A program made the translations under genes and the position numbers. Below, piece by piece: positions 34,378 through 43,900 of a stretch of DNA of 64,000 bases. Origin of the DNA: Saccharospirillum sp043196875 (GTDB lineage: Bacteria; Pseudomonadota; Gammaproteobacteria; Pseudomonadales; Natronospirillaceae); assembly GCF_043196875.1 (NCBI RefSeq), contig NZ_JBEBMX010000005.1, positions 124,001-188,000 of the forward strand, in the 5' to 3' direction. Below the pieces are notes generated by a model, which had not been told where the DNA came from, searched no databases, and was given only the letters and a program-made list of their open reading frames with translations. Within the stretch, counting starts at the first letter, position 1, and every line of letters begins with the position of its first letter.

Positions 34378-35820
34378 TTAAGCCGGTGTTTTACTATGCC
34401 AGTCGGTCGCTTGCTGGAAGCGGTGACCGATGTTCAACAGCCGGCTTTCATCAAAGTAGTTGCCAATCAGTTGCAGGCCGACCGGCAGACCATCGACCTG
34501 ACCGCACGGCAGCGCCAAGCCAGGCAGACCGGCCAGGTTGACCGAGAGGGTGTAAATATCCTCCAGGTACATGGACACCGGGTCGCCGGATTTTTCGCCC
34601 AGCTTCCAGGCCGGCGAGGGCGTGGTCGGGCCGAGAATGACATCGACCTCAGCGAAGGCGCGCTGGTAGTCGTCCTTGATCAGGCGACGCAGCTGCTGAG
34701 CCTTACGGTAATAGGCATCGTAATAACCCGCCGACAACGCATAGGTGCCGACCAGGATACGGCGCTGGACTTCATCGCCGAAGCCTTCGCTGCGGGTGCG
34801 CTTGTACATGTCTTCCAGATCGACCGGATTGTCGCAGCGGTGGCCGTAGCGAACGCCGTCGTAACGCGACAGGTTGGTCGAAGCTTCGGCCGGCGCAATG
34901 ATGTAATAAGCCGGGATCGACAGTTCGGTGCGCGGCAGAGAAATCTCCTTAACCACGGCGCCCTGACTTTCCAGTTCTTTAACGGCTGCCATGACCGCTG
35001 CGCGAATGCCGTCGTTGAGGCCGTCACCAAAATATTCTTTGGGCAGGCCGATGCGCAGACCGTCGAGCGGTTGGTCCAGATTGGCGCAGTAATCCTCCAC
35101 TGCGACATCCATGCTGGTGGTGTCTTTGGTGTCGAAGCCGGCCATGACATTGAGCATCATGGCGGCGTCTTCGGCGGTGCGGGTCAGCGGGCCGCCGCAA
35201 TCGAGTGAGGAACCGAAGGCGATCATGCCCCAGCGTGACACCCGGCCGTAAGTCGGCTTCAAACCTGTCAGGTTGCAGAAGGCGGCCGGCTGGCGAATGG
35301 AGCCGCCGGTATCGGTGCCGGTGGCCGCCGCCGCTAAACCGGCAGCAACGGCCGCGGCCGAGCCACCGGAGGAACCACCGGGAACGGTGTCGCGATTCCA
35401 GGGGTTGCGCGTCGGACCATAAAAAGAGCTTTCGGTGGATGAACCCATAGCGAATTCATCCATGTTGGTCTTGCCCAGAGAGACGGTACCGGCTGCTTTA
35501 AAACGCTCAGTCACAGTGGACTCGTAAGGCGCAATAAAATTATCGAGCATTTTCGAACCGCAGGAAGTGCGCACGCCCTGAGTACAAAAGATGTCTTTGT
35601 GGGCAATCGGTACACCGGTCAGGGTGCCAGCCTTACCTTTGGCGCGCGCCTCGTCGGCGGCAGCGGCGCTGGCCAAAGCGGCATCTTCGGTAACGGTAAT
35701 ATAGGCATTGATATCGCTGTCGGCGGCGATTCGATCCAGATAGTGGCGCGTCAATTCGACGCTGCTGAATTCACCGGCGGCCAGGCCGTCCGACAGCTGT
35801 TTCAGAGTTTTTTGTTCCAT
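34378..35820 (-). CDS. gatA: aspartyl/glutamyl-tRNA amidotransferase subunit A
   Basis: 480 residues from ATG 35820; a TTG at 35826 would add two. The amidase signature GGSSGGSAAAVAAG with DTGGSIRQPA and the lysine in PIAHKDIF give the Ser-cisSer-Lys triad. It releases ammonia from glutamine or asparagine for transfer to tRNA-bound Glu or Asp. The stop of gatC is 13 bases upstream, so translation may be linked. Confidence 0.98.
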   Translation of the reverse strand: MEQKTLKQLSDGLAAGEFSSVELTRHYLDRIAADSDINAYITVTEDAALASAAAADEARAKGKAGTLTGVPIAHKDIFCTQGVRTSCGSKMLDNFIAPYESTVTERFKAAGTVSLGKTNMDEFAMGSSTESSFYGPTRNPWNRDTVPGGSSGGSAAAVAAGLAAAATGTDTGGSIRQPAAFCNLTGLKPTYGRVSRWGMIAFGSSLDCGGPLTRTAEDAAMMLNVMAGFDTKDTTSMDVAVEDYCANLDQPLDGLRIGLPKEYFGDGLNDGIRAAVMAAVKELESQGAVVKEISLPRTELSIPAYYIIAPAEASTNLSRYDGVRYGHRCDNPVDLEDMYKRTRSEGFGDEVQRRILVGTYALSAGYYDAYYRKAQQLRRLIKDDYQRAFAEVDVILGPTTPSPAWKLGEKSGDPVSMYLEDIYTLSVNLAGLPGLALPCGQVDGLPVGLQLIGNYFDESRLLNIGHRFQQATDWHSKTPA

Positions 35821-35833
35821 GGTCAATTGGGGC

Positions 35834-36121
35834 TCACTCTATGACTTTCGGGACCAGATAGAGGCCGTCGGTGGTGCTCGGCGCTACGCTTTGATAAGCC
35901 TCGCGCTGATTGCTTTCGGTAACTTCGTCTGCACGCAACCGGGCGGTGGCGTCCAGCGGATTGGCGAGTGGCTCAATGCCGGAAGTGTCGATTTCCTGCA
36001 TGCGATCCACCAGCGTCAGAATGCTGTTCAGGCTGGCCAGAGTGGCTGGCATTTGATCGTCGCTGACGTTCAGGCGGGCCAGGTGGGCCACGATTTCAAC
36101 CTCGTTACGATCAAGGCTCAT
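35834..36121 (-). CDS. gatC: aspartyl/glutamyl-tRNA amidotransferase subunit C
   Basis: 95 residues. The GatC pattern is clear: SLDRNEVEIVAHLARLNVSD at the start, SILTLVDRMQEIDTSGIEPL in the middle and a C-terminal YLVPKVIE. It stabilises GatA and links it to GatB. AAGGAG before ATG 36121 fixes the start; the longer upstream frame is not family-like. First gene of the operon and divergent from mreB. Confidence 0.97.
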   Translation of the reverse strand: MSLDRNEVEIVAHLARLNVSDDQMPATLASLNSILTLVDRMQEIDTSGIEPLANPLDATARLRADEVTESNQREAYQSVAPSTTDGLYLVPKVIE

Positions 36122-36375
36122 GGGTGTCTCCTTAGGATGACATCGGCTGGCTGGGTTGGAGTGTCGTCGAAGTGACGCTGCGCACACTAAAGGCACGCTA
36201 AATATTTGAAAGCGCGTAAGTTATCATATTTACAGCTTGCCCAACATCCCCGCCATTGATACATTGCGAGGCTGTTTAGTGGGGTTAATAGTGCTTTAAA
36301 AGAGCGCTGATTCGGGGCGCTCGACCTGGTCATTTTGACCCCCACCGCAGCCATCGGAACTGGAATTGTCAAATC
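36122..36375. other. divergent promoter region gatC / mreB
   Basis: About 254 bases between the two start codons. An AT-rich patch at 36200-36235 contains TTGAAA (36206-36211) and several TATCAT/CATATT-like boxes, but no pair with standard spacing that I can defend. No gene is supported. The mreB ribosome site is not strong. Confidence 0.5.
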
Positions 36376-37410
36376 ATGTTTAAGAAGATTCGGGGAATGT
36401 TTTCCAGCGATCTGTCGATCGACTTGGGAACTGCCAACACCCTCATCTATGTACGCGACCGCGATATTGTCCTTAATGAACCTTCTGTTGTAGCCGTGCG
36501 CATGACCGGCAACCAGAAAACGGTTGCCGCTGTCGGCGAAGAAGCCAAACGCATGCTGGGCCGTACGCCAGGTAGCATCCAGGCGATTCGTCCTTTGAAA
36601 GACGGCGTTATTGCCGACTTCCATGTCACCGAAAAAATGTTGCAGCACTTTATTTCCAAGGTGCATGAGAATTCCTGGTTTGCACCCAGCCCGCGTGTGT
36701 TGATCTGCGTGCCGTGCAAATCCACTCAGGTGGAACGCAAGGCGATTCGTGAATCGGCCTACGGCGCTGGTGCTCGTGAAGTCTTCCTGATTGAAGAGCC
36801 AATGGCCGCTGCCATCGGCGCCGGCCTGCCGGTTGAAGAAGCACGCGGCTCCATGGTCGTGGATATCGGCGGTGGTACCACCGAGATCGCGGTTATTTCT
36901 TTGAACGGTGTGGTCTATGCCGAATCCGTTCGCGTCGGTGGTGACCGTTTCGATGAAGCCATCATCGCTTACATTCGTCGCAACTACGGCTCGCTGATCG
37001 GTGATTCCACCGCTGAGCGCATCAAGATCGAAATCGGTTGTGCCTACCCGGGCACCGAAATCCGTGAAATCGATGTGCGCGGTCGTAACCTGGCCGAAGG
37101 TATTCCGCGTAGCTTCACCCTCAATTCCAATGAGGTGCTCGAAGCGCTGCAGGAAAGTCTGTCTGCTATTGTTTCAGCGGTTAAAGGTGCGCTGGAGCAA
37201 ACGCCGCCGGAACTGGCGTCGGATATCGCCGAACGCGGTCTGGTACTGACCGGTGGTGGTGCCATGCTGCGCGATCTGGATAAGTTGCTCAGCGAAGAAA
37301 CGGGCCTGCCGGTGTTGATCTCCGACGACCCGCTGACCTGTGTCGCCCGTGGCGGTGGCCGGGCACTGGAGCTAATGGATGAGCGCATCTTCGATTTCAC
37401 CTCTGACTGA
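36376..37410 (+). CDS. mreB: rod-shape determining protein MreB
   Basis: 344 residues. Actin-fold motifs: SSDLSIDLGTANTLIYVRDR (phosphate 1), GSMVVDIGGGTTEIAVISLN (phosphate 2) and LTGGGAMLRDLDKLL (adenosine). It forms membrane-bound filaments that guide lateral wall synthesis with MreC and MreD. Start ATG 36376 gives the typical opening MFKKIRGMFS. First gene of mreB-mreC-mreD-maf-rng-yhdP. Confidence 0.98.
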   Translation: MFKKIRGMFSSDLSIDLGTANTLIYVRDRDIVLNEPSVVAVRMTGNQKTVAAVGEEAKRMLGRTPGSIQAIRPLKDGVIADFHVTEKMLQHFISKVHENSWFAPSPRVLICVPCKSTQVERKAIRESAYGAGAREVFLIEEPMAAAIGAGLPVEEARGSMVVDIGGGTTEIAVISLNGVVYAESVRVGGDRFDEAIIAYIRRNYGSLIGDSTAERIKIEIGCAYPGTEIREIDVRGRNLAEGIPRSFTLNSNEVLEALQESLSAIVSAVKGALEQTPPELASDIAERGLVLTGGGAMLRDLDKLLSEETGLPVLISDDPLTCVARGGGRALELMDERIFDFTSD

Positions 37411-37429
37411 TCGTTTGTAGGAGGCTGTC

Positions 37430-38266
37430 ATCAGCGCGCTCTTCACTGCCGGCCCCCAGCATGGTTATCGCCTGCTGGTGGCCGTTGTTTTTGCCATCAC
37501 CTTGATGACGCTCGACGCTCGTTTTACCCAGCTCGATTACGTCCGTCAGGGTCTTTCCTATCTGGTTTCTCCCGTCCAGCAACTGATTCGTTTGCCGACC
37601 GATATGGTGCGCTGGTCGAGTCAGACCTTTGCTGAGCGCGATGAATTACTGAACGACAACCAATCGCTGCGCAGCCAGGTGCTGATTCTGCAGCAAAAGG
37701 TGCAACAACTGGCTGTGTTGCAGGCGGAAAATCAGCGCCTGCGTTCGCTGTTGGGCGCCACCGAGCGGTTCGAAGCGTCTTACCTGACCGCTGAAATGAT
37801 CAGCATCGACCCCGACCCCTTTACTCACCAGGTGATCATCAATCGGGGTGCCCAGGATGGCGTCTATATGGGGCAGGCGGTGCTCGATGCGACCGGTCTT
37901 TTTGGTCAGGTGATTCAGGTTGATTCATTGTCATCACGAGTCTTGCTGGTGGCCGATGCCAACCATGCGGTACCCGTGCAGGTAAACCGCAATGGCATGC
38001 GTTCCATTTTGGTTGGTACCGGCGATCTGAACAGCCTGGAGTTGGAGTTCGTGCCGGAGACGGCGGATATCCAGGTGGGTGATCTGTTGATGACCTCTGG
38101 TTTGGCGAGTCGCTTCCCGGAAGGTTATCCGGTCGCTGAAGTGCAGGCGGTGGAACACAATCCCGGCGAAGCCTTTGCCCAGATTCGTGCCCGTCCGCTG
38201 GCGGCGTTGGCGCGCAGTCGTAACCTCTTGCTGGTGTTTAAAGATGGCGAGGAGATCAACCGATGA
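37430..38266 (+). CDS. mreC: rod-shape determining protein MreC, apparent ATC start
   Basis: 278 residues if read from ATC 37430. Alignment from memory to other MreC proteins (for example E. coli, MKPIFSRGPSLQ) puts their Met exactly on this Ile: ISALFTAGPQHG here. AGGAGG at 37419-37424 is five bases ahead of the ATC. The frame is closed by TAG at 37418-37420, and no ATG, GTG or TTG occurs until GTG 37478, which would delete the N-terminal tail and part of the membrane helix. The periplasmic part has a coiled coil (about 65-105) and the beta domains with RVLLVADANHAVPVQVNR. Either a rare AUC start or a sequence error. Confidence 0.88.
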   Translation: MSALFTAGPQHGYRLLVAVVFAITLMTLDARFTQLDYVRQGLSYLVSPVQQLIRLPTDMVRWSSQTFAERDELLNDNQSLRSQVLILQQKVQQLAVLQAENQRLRSLLGATERFEASYLTAEMISIDPDPFTHQVIINRGAQDGVYMGQAVLDATGLFGQVIQVDSLSSRVLLVADANHAVPVQVNRNGMRSILVGTGDLNSLELEFVPETADIQVGDLLMTSGLASRFPEGYPVAEVQAVEHNPGEAFAQIRARPLAALARSRNLLLVFKDGEEINR

Positions 38267-38757
38267 GGCAACGTGCTAATCCACCTCAGTCGCTGTGGGT
38301 CATCGCTGTTTCTTTTTTTATCGCCTACTTGCTGGCCGCCGTCCCCTTGCCACATGTGATTGCGCTGGGTCGTCCGGACTGGGTGGGGCTGTTTCTGATT
38401 TTCTGGGTGCTGGCCGTGCCGGAACGCGTCGGCGTTTTTATCGGTTTTTGCGTGGGCCTGTTGCAGGATGTGGTGATGGGAACCTATCTGGGAACCTTCG
38501 CCCTGGCGTATTCGGCACTGGCTTATGTGGTGCTGGTGTTGCACCTGCGTTTGCGCATGTATCCGCTGCTGCAGCAGGCGGTGGTCGTCTTTATGATCAT
38601 CGCGCTCAGTCAAATTCTGGTGCAATGGTGCAAGAGTTTCTTTAACTCTGGATTTGATGCCAGCATGCATTTATTGCCGGCGGTGATCAGCGCCATTTTC
38701 TGGCCCTGGATTTATATTCTGTTGCGCTCGGTGCAGGTGCAATTCCGCGTGCAATAG
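38263..38757 (+). CDS. mreD: rod-shape determining protein MreD
   Basis: 164 residues with five membrane helices. VIALGRPDWVGLFLIFWVLAVPERVGVFIG and GLLQDVVMGTYLGTFALAY match MreD. It partners MreC in the elongation complex in the inner membrane. The ATG overlaps the mreC stop by four bases (ATGA). Confidence 0.95.
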   Translation: MRQRANPPQSLWVIAVSFFIAYLLAAVPLPHVIALGRPDWVGLFLIFWVLAVPERVGVFIGFCVGLLQDVVMGTYLGTFALAYSALAYVVLVLHLRLRMYPLLQQAVVVFMIIALSQILVQWCKSFFNSGFDASMHLLPAVISAIFWPWIYILLRSVQVQFRVQ

Positions 38758-38783
38758 CAGTCACGCTCTGGCGGGAATCCTGT

Positions 38784-39386
38784 ATGAAACTTTATTTGGC
38801 GTCGCAGTCACCAAGACGCAAACAATTACTGACCGATCTGGGTGTTGCGTTTGAAGTGTTACCCATAGCGGTCGATGAAAGTACCACAGCGCTGGAAAGC
38901 GCCGAAGAATATGTTGCGCGTCTGGGTGAAGCCAAGGCGCGAGCCGGTCTGGAAATACTAGCCGGCAAAGGTGAGTCGCAGGTATTGACTCTCGGCTCAG
39001 ATACCACCGTCGTCGCCGACCAGGATATTCTCGGCAAGCCGCGCGATTACGATGACTTTGCCGACATGATGGAGCGTTTGTCGGGCCGCTCGCACCGGGT
39101 GTTTACCTCGGTGGCTGTGGCTTCACACGATTCGGTCGATATTAAGGTGGTGGAGTCGCGTGTGGTCTTTGCTGAACTGCAACCCCAGGCAATTCGTGCC
39201 TATTGGGACAGCGGTGAACCTCAGGACAAAGCCGGGGGGTATTCGGTGCAAGGGCTGGGCGCGGTCTTTATCAAACGTATTGAAGGCAGTTATTCTGCCA
39301 TTGTCGGTCTGCCGCTGCGCGAGACGGCCCAATTGTTGACCAGCCGCGGTATTAAGGTTTGGTCCGGAGCGCTGGAACGGGTCTGA
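38784..39386 (+). CDS. maf: Maf family nucleotide pyrophosphatase, YhdE type
   Basis: 200 residues. N-terminal LYLASQSPRRKQLL, the catalytic aspartate region TLGSDTTVV, GRSHRVFTSVAV, DKAGGYSVQGLGAVFIKRIE and YSAIVGLPL are diagnostic. The DKAGGY-QG form is typical of the YhdE subgroup, which hydrolyses dTTP and UTP and helps keep modified nucleotides out of nucleic acids. Located between mreD and rng as in most gammaproteobacteria. Confidence 0.96.
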   Translation: MKLYLASQSPRRKQLLTDLGVAFEVLPIAVDESTTALESAEEYVARLGEAKARAGLEILAGKGESQVLTLGSDTTVVADQDILGKPRDYDDFADMMERLSGRSHRVFTSVAVASHDSVDIKVVESRVVFAELQPQAIRAYWDSGEPQDKAGGYSVQGLGAVFIKRIEGSYSAIVGLPLRETAQLLTSRGIKVWSGALERV

Positions 39387-39438
39387 GCGCGGTTGTGACG
39401 GTCACGGCTCGATGCCGACGCAACCAAAGGACACAAAC

Positions 39439-40899
39439 ATGAATTCGGAAGTTCTGGTCAATGTGACCCCCATGGAAACCCGGGTTGCCGTGGTCGAAAA
39501 CGGCGCTGTTCAGGAAGTGATGATTGAACGCGAACAGACCCGGGGCATTGTCGGTAATATCTATCGCGGCAAGGTGGTGCGTGTGCTGCCTGGCATGCAG
39601 GCTGCCTTTGTCGATATCAATCTGGAACGGGCGGCTTTTATTCATGCCTCCGATATCGATGGCACCCGCGGCGATGGCGACAGCCAGAAATCCATTCAGT
39701 CTTTGGTGCGTGAAGGTGAGTCCATCACCGTTCAGGTAATCAAAGATCCCATCGGCACCAAGGGTGCCCGTCTGACCACTCAATTATCGGTACCGTCGCG
39801 CTATCTGGTTTATATGCCGGACAGTCATCATATTGGCGTGTCACAACGCATCGAAGGCGAAGATGAACGCGAGCGCTTGCGGGCTGCCGTTGCCAAAGCC
39901 AAAGCGGCCGAAGAAATCGAGCAGGGCGGTTATATTTTACGCACCGCAGCGGAAGGCATTGGTGAGGCGGAAATTCAATCCGACCTGAATTATCTCAAGC
40001 GGGTTTTCCGTGTCTTGAACGAACGCATCGCCACCACACCCGGTCCGGCGATTATCTACGAAGATTTACCTTTGTATTTAAAAGTCGCACGCGATCTGGT
40101 GCGCGCCGATGTGGAAAAAATTCGCATCGATTCGCGCGAAACCTTCACCAAGGTGATCGACTTTGTGCGCAAATACACGCCCGAAGTGGAGCCGGTGTTT
40201 GAATACTATCCGGGCGAGCGACCGATCTTCGAAATGTTTTCGGTCGAAGACGAAATTGCCCGTGCGCTCGGTCGCAAAGTGGAGCTGAAATCCGGTGGTT
40301 ATCTGATCATCGATCAGACCGAAGCCATGACCACAGTGGATGTAAACACCGGTGCTTTTGTCGGCCATCGCAACCTCGAAGAAACCATTTTCAAGACCAA
40401 CCTCGAAGCGGTCACGGCCATCGTGCGGCAACTGCGGCTGCGCAATCTGGGCGGCATCATCATCATCGATTTTATCGATATGGAAGACACCGAGCATCAG
40501 CGTCAGGTGTTGCGCATGCTGGAGAAAAACCTGGAGCGCGATCACGCCAAGAGCAAGGTCACTGGCGTATCCGAACTGGGTCTGGTCGAGATGACCCGCA
40601 AGCGCACCCGCGAAAGCCTCGAGCATATGCTGACTGAGACCTGCAAGGTATGCGCTGGCCGTGGCCGTCAGAAAACCGCTCAGACCGTGTGCTACGAAGT
40701 GTTCCGGGAAATTTTGCGTGAAGAACGCGCCTACAATAATGATCAATATCTGGTGCTGGCGTCGCAGGATGTGGTCGATCGTTTGTTGGATGAAGAGTCG
40801 TCCAACGTCGCCGATCTGGAAGAATTTATCGGCAAGCCGATTCGCTTCCAGGTGGAGCCCATGTACACCCAGGAACAGTTTGATGTCATCTTGCAGTAA
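39439..40899 (+). CDS. rng: ribonuclease G
   Basis: 486 residues, the usual RNase G length. N-terminal S1 domain (GNIYRGKVVRVLPGMQAAFV at about 37-56), the 5' sensor and DNase I-like catalytic domain with YLIIDQTEAMTTVDVNTGAF and IIIDFIDMED, and the CKVCAGRG zinc link. It trims 16S rRNA 5' ends and degrades some mRNAs. AAAGG precedes ATG 39439, so the upstream in-frame ATG at 39412 is not preferred. Confidence 0.97.
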   Translation: MNSEVLVNVTPMETRVAVVENGAVQEVMIEREQTRGIVGNIYRGKVVRVLPGMQAAFVDINLERAAFIHASDIDGTRGDGDSQKSIQSLVREGESITVQVIKDPIGTKGARLTTQLSVPSRYLVYMPDSHHIGVSQRIEGEDERERLRAAVAKAKAAEEIEQGGYILRTAAEGIGEAEIQSDLNYLKRVFRVLNERIATTPGPAIIYEDLPLYLKVARDLVRADVEKIRIDSRETFTKVIDFVRKYTPEVEPVFEYYPGERPIFEMFSVEDEIARALGRKVELKSGGYLIIDQTEAMTTVDVNTGAFVGHRNLEETIFKTNLEAVTAIVRQLRLRNLGGIIIIDFIDMEDTEHQRQVLRMLEKNLERDHAKSKVTGVSELGLVEMTRKRTRESLEHMLTETCKVCAGRGRQKTAQTVCYEVFREILREERAYNNDQYLVLASQDVVDRLLDEESSNVADLEEFIGKPIRFQVEPMYTQEQFDVILQ

Positions 40900-40932
40900 G
40901 GTGCCAAACCCGACCCTACTGAAGCACGTCCG

Positions 40933-43900
40933 ATGATCCCGATTCGAATTGGCCAGGCACTGCTTTCTGCGTTGCTCAAGGTGTTTGCCTTTTGGGTGCT
41001 GCTGGTCGCTGCCTATCTGGCGCTGGGGCGGCAGTTTTTCCCGGAAATCGAGCATTACGACGAACAGCTGTCGGCCATGCTGTCGCAGAAGCTGGGCGTT
41101 GAGGTTCGCATTGGCCGGCTGCAAGGACGCTGGCAGCGTTTTAATCCGGTGCTGATTGCTGAAGAAGTCGTGATCGGCGGGCAGATTGAGGTCGACCGTC
41201 TGCTGCTGGAGCCGGCCATTGTGCAATCGCTGGTCACTCTGTCTCCGGTCTTTGGTCGCTTTGAATTATCCGGTTTTAGCGCTCATCTGGAGCAGGGCGC
41301 CAATGGCTGGCGCATGCTGGGGCTGGGTAATGGCGGTACCGGGAGCGCCGCAACCAGTAGCAGCGAGCCGAGCCGATTGTCGGTTGAACGGCTCGCCAGT
41401 CTGGTGCGGCAGCAGCGCCAGGTCAGTTTCAACGACCTGACGCTGACCATTCAACCCCAGGATTTACCGCTCACCACCCTGGTTCTCAGTGAAGGCCGTC
41501 TGACCGGTGCTGGCGAGAGCAACTGGCTGCGCGCCGATGCGCATCTGGTGCGCGACACCCTGGATGTGCCGCTGGAACTGCAGGCAGAAAGCCTGCGCAA
41601 CGATGGCGACTACGAGGTAGACCTCTATGCCCGTCACGGCGCTTTCGATTTCGCACCCTGGCTGCAAAGCCGGCTGCCCTGGCTGGCGGAACTGGATGTG
41701 GCTGGCGAGTACTGGCTGAGTTTACGTGAGGATCGCTGGCAGGATCTGACCATGCGGCTGCACACCAACCGCATGCAGCTGCAAGGCAGCCAGGCCAGCC
41801 TGAGCCTGGATGATGCGCAAACCGAGCTGTATATGAGCCGGGCCGAGAACGGTTTTGATCTGTGGCTTAACCAGTTGGAGCAACAATGGACCTTGGCTGG
41901 GCAACCGCTCAGCCGCGCCAACGTGCCCGTCCAGGCGCGCCTGCAACAGCGAGATGGTCAATGGCAAGCACAGTGGGATCGCCTGCCAGTACAGCCACTC
42001 GGTGCCTGGATGGGCATTCACAATGGCGGCGGTTTTTGGCGTCAGGCGTTACCCTATGGCGAGTTGCGTGACGGCTGGTTAACGATTGATGCGGCAGATC
42101 CGAGCTCAATGCGGTTGGCCGCCGATGTTACCGATGCGGGTATGCAGCCGGCTTCTGGTGCACCTGGTTTAAGCGGCCTTGATGGCCGGTTGCGTGTTGC
42201 CAACCAGGGTGCTCAATTGAGTTACGATGACCGCCAGATCGATTTGAATCTGCCCAATATCTACGATCAACCCTTCGTTTTTTCGCGTCTTGCCGGCACC
42301 CTGGATGTCAGTTGGTGGCCGGGTCTGGGCGTGCAATTGGCGTCGCGTCATCAAGCCTGGCTGGCGGCGGATATCGACCAGCAGCAGAGCGGCTTGTCGG
42401 ATTTGCCCATGGCCGCGCGCTGGAAACTGAACATTCCGCTGGGCAATGCCGAGCGCGAACTGGGTTATCAACTGGCCATGGAAGTACCCGAGGCGCCCTT
42501 GGGCTGGGTAAAGCGGTTGCGTCCAGACCGTCAGATACCCGCCACTGCCCGCGACTGGATTGCCGACCAGATTCTGGCCGGCGATTTCACGGATTTGACC
42601 TTTGCGCTGACCACCTCGAATCGACAGGGGCAACTGGTGCAAACCGGCCTGAGCCTGGATGCTGACTTCAATGGCGCCCAGGTACGAATTGATCCCGACT
42701 GGCCGCTGCTGAGCGGCGGTGAAGGTCGTTTGACGGTGGGACTGGATCGGCTCGATGTGCAGGCGCGGTCGGCACGCCTGGCTGGTTTGACGCTTAACGA
42801 TGGCAAGCTCGGTTTTCCCTACGCTGACCAGCGTCTGGACCTGGATATGGATGTGGCCGGTCCGGCGGCGGCGGCCCTGGAGCTGTTTCAGAAAGGACCC
42901 TTGTCCGATCTGGCCGGCGATAACCTGGCCGGCTGGCGCGCCAGCGGTGACAGCCAGGCCCAGGTGAAACTGGCCATAGCGTTGGATGGGGCGCCGCTGC
43001 AGGGCAATGTTCAGGGCCGCTTGAGCAACGCTCAACTGACCTTGCCGGAGCAGCAACTGGACATCAAACAGCTCAATGGCGAACTGAACTACAACAGCGA
43101 GCAGGGGCTCTATTCCAATCGGCTCAACGGCATGCTGTTTGGTACGCCATACCGCGCCAGCCTGCGCACTGTTGAGCAAGCTCAGGACAGCGCCATCGAA
43201 TTGACCGTCGCCGGTAACGCTCCGCTGGCCGATTGGGGACGCTGGCTGAACGACCCCTGGCTGTCCGCACGCAGCGAACGCACCGCAGCGCGCGCCCGGC
43301 TGCGCTTTGGCCGGGACACCGAAATCGACATCAGCTCCGACCTGGTCGGGGTGCCTTTGGAGTTGCCCCAGCCGTTGGGTAAAACCGCGTCCAGTGCGGC
43401 GCCCTTGTCGGTTCATCTGCAACAGGGGGCGACTCGTTCAGGCTGGCAGGTGCGGCTGGATTACAACGACGTATTGAGCGCCCAGTTTGAATTGGCTACC
43501 GATAACAGCTTCGAAGGTGGCTCCCTTGCTATAAATCAACCATTACGGTTGCGTCCGGGTGAGCGTGGTTTGTTTATCGACGCGCGTTTGGATGAGGCCG
43601 ACCCAACCGTCTGGCAACAGGCCTTGCAGGCCCAGGCGCAGAGTTTTGCTGTGCCCGGTGAATCCAGTAACAGCCACGCCAGCAATATAGACACCACTGG
43701 TGCAAGCTGGGAGTGGCTGCGTGAATTGAACTTAAGCGGTCGTCGCTGGACCTATCTGGGGCAGGAGTGGACTAACCCGGATATTCAGATACAGCGTGGC
43801 GAGGAAGCCTGGTTGATAACGGTGGCTGCTGCGGAAGTTGCCGGTCGAATTTCACAGCCCTTTAACCCCGAGAATCCGGCATTTATAGACCTGGATTTCC

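Noticed and set aside
37478..38266. mreC starting at GTG 37478
   Set aside because: It would lose the conserved N-terminal tail and part of the anchor helix, and it has no ribosome site, whereas AGGAGG sits ahead of ATC 37430.
40078..43422. Antisense frames of 382 and 417 residues over rng and yhdP
   Set aside because: Shadows of the coding strand; no start signals or motifs.
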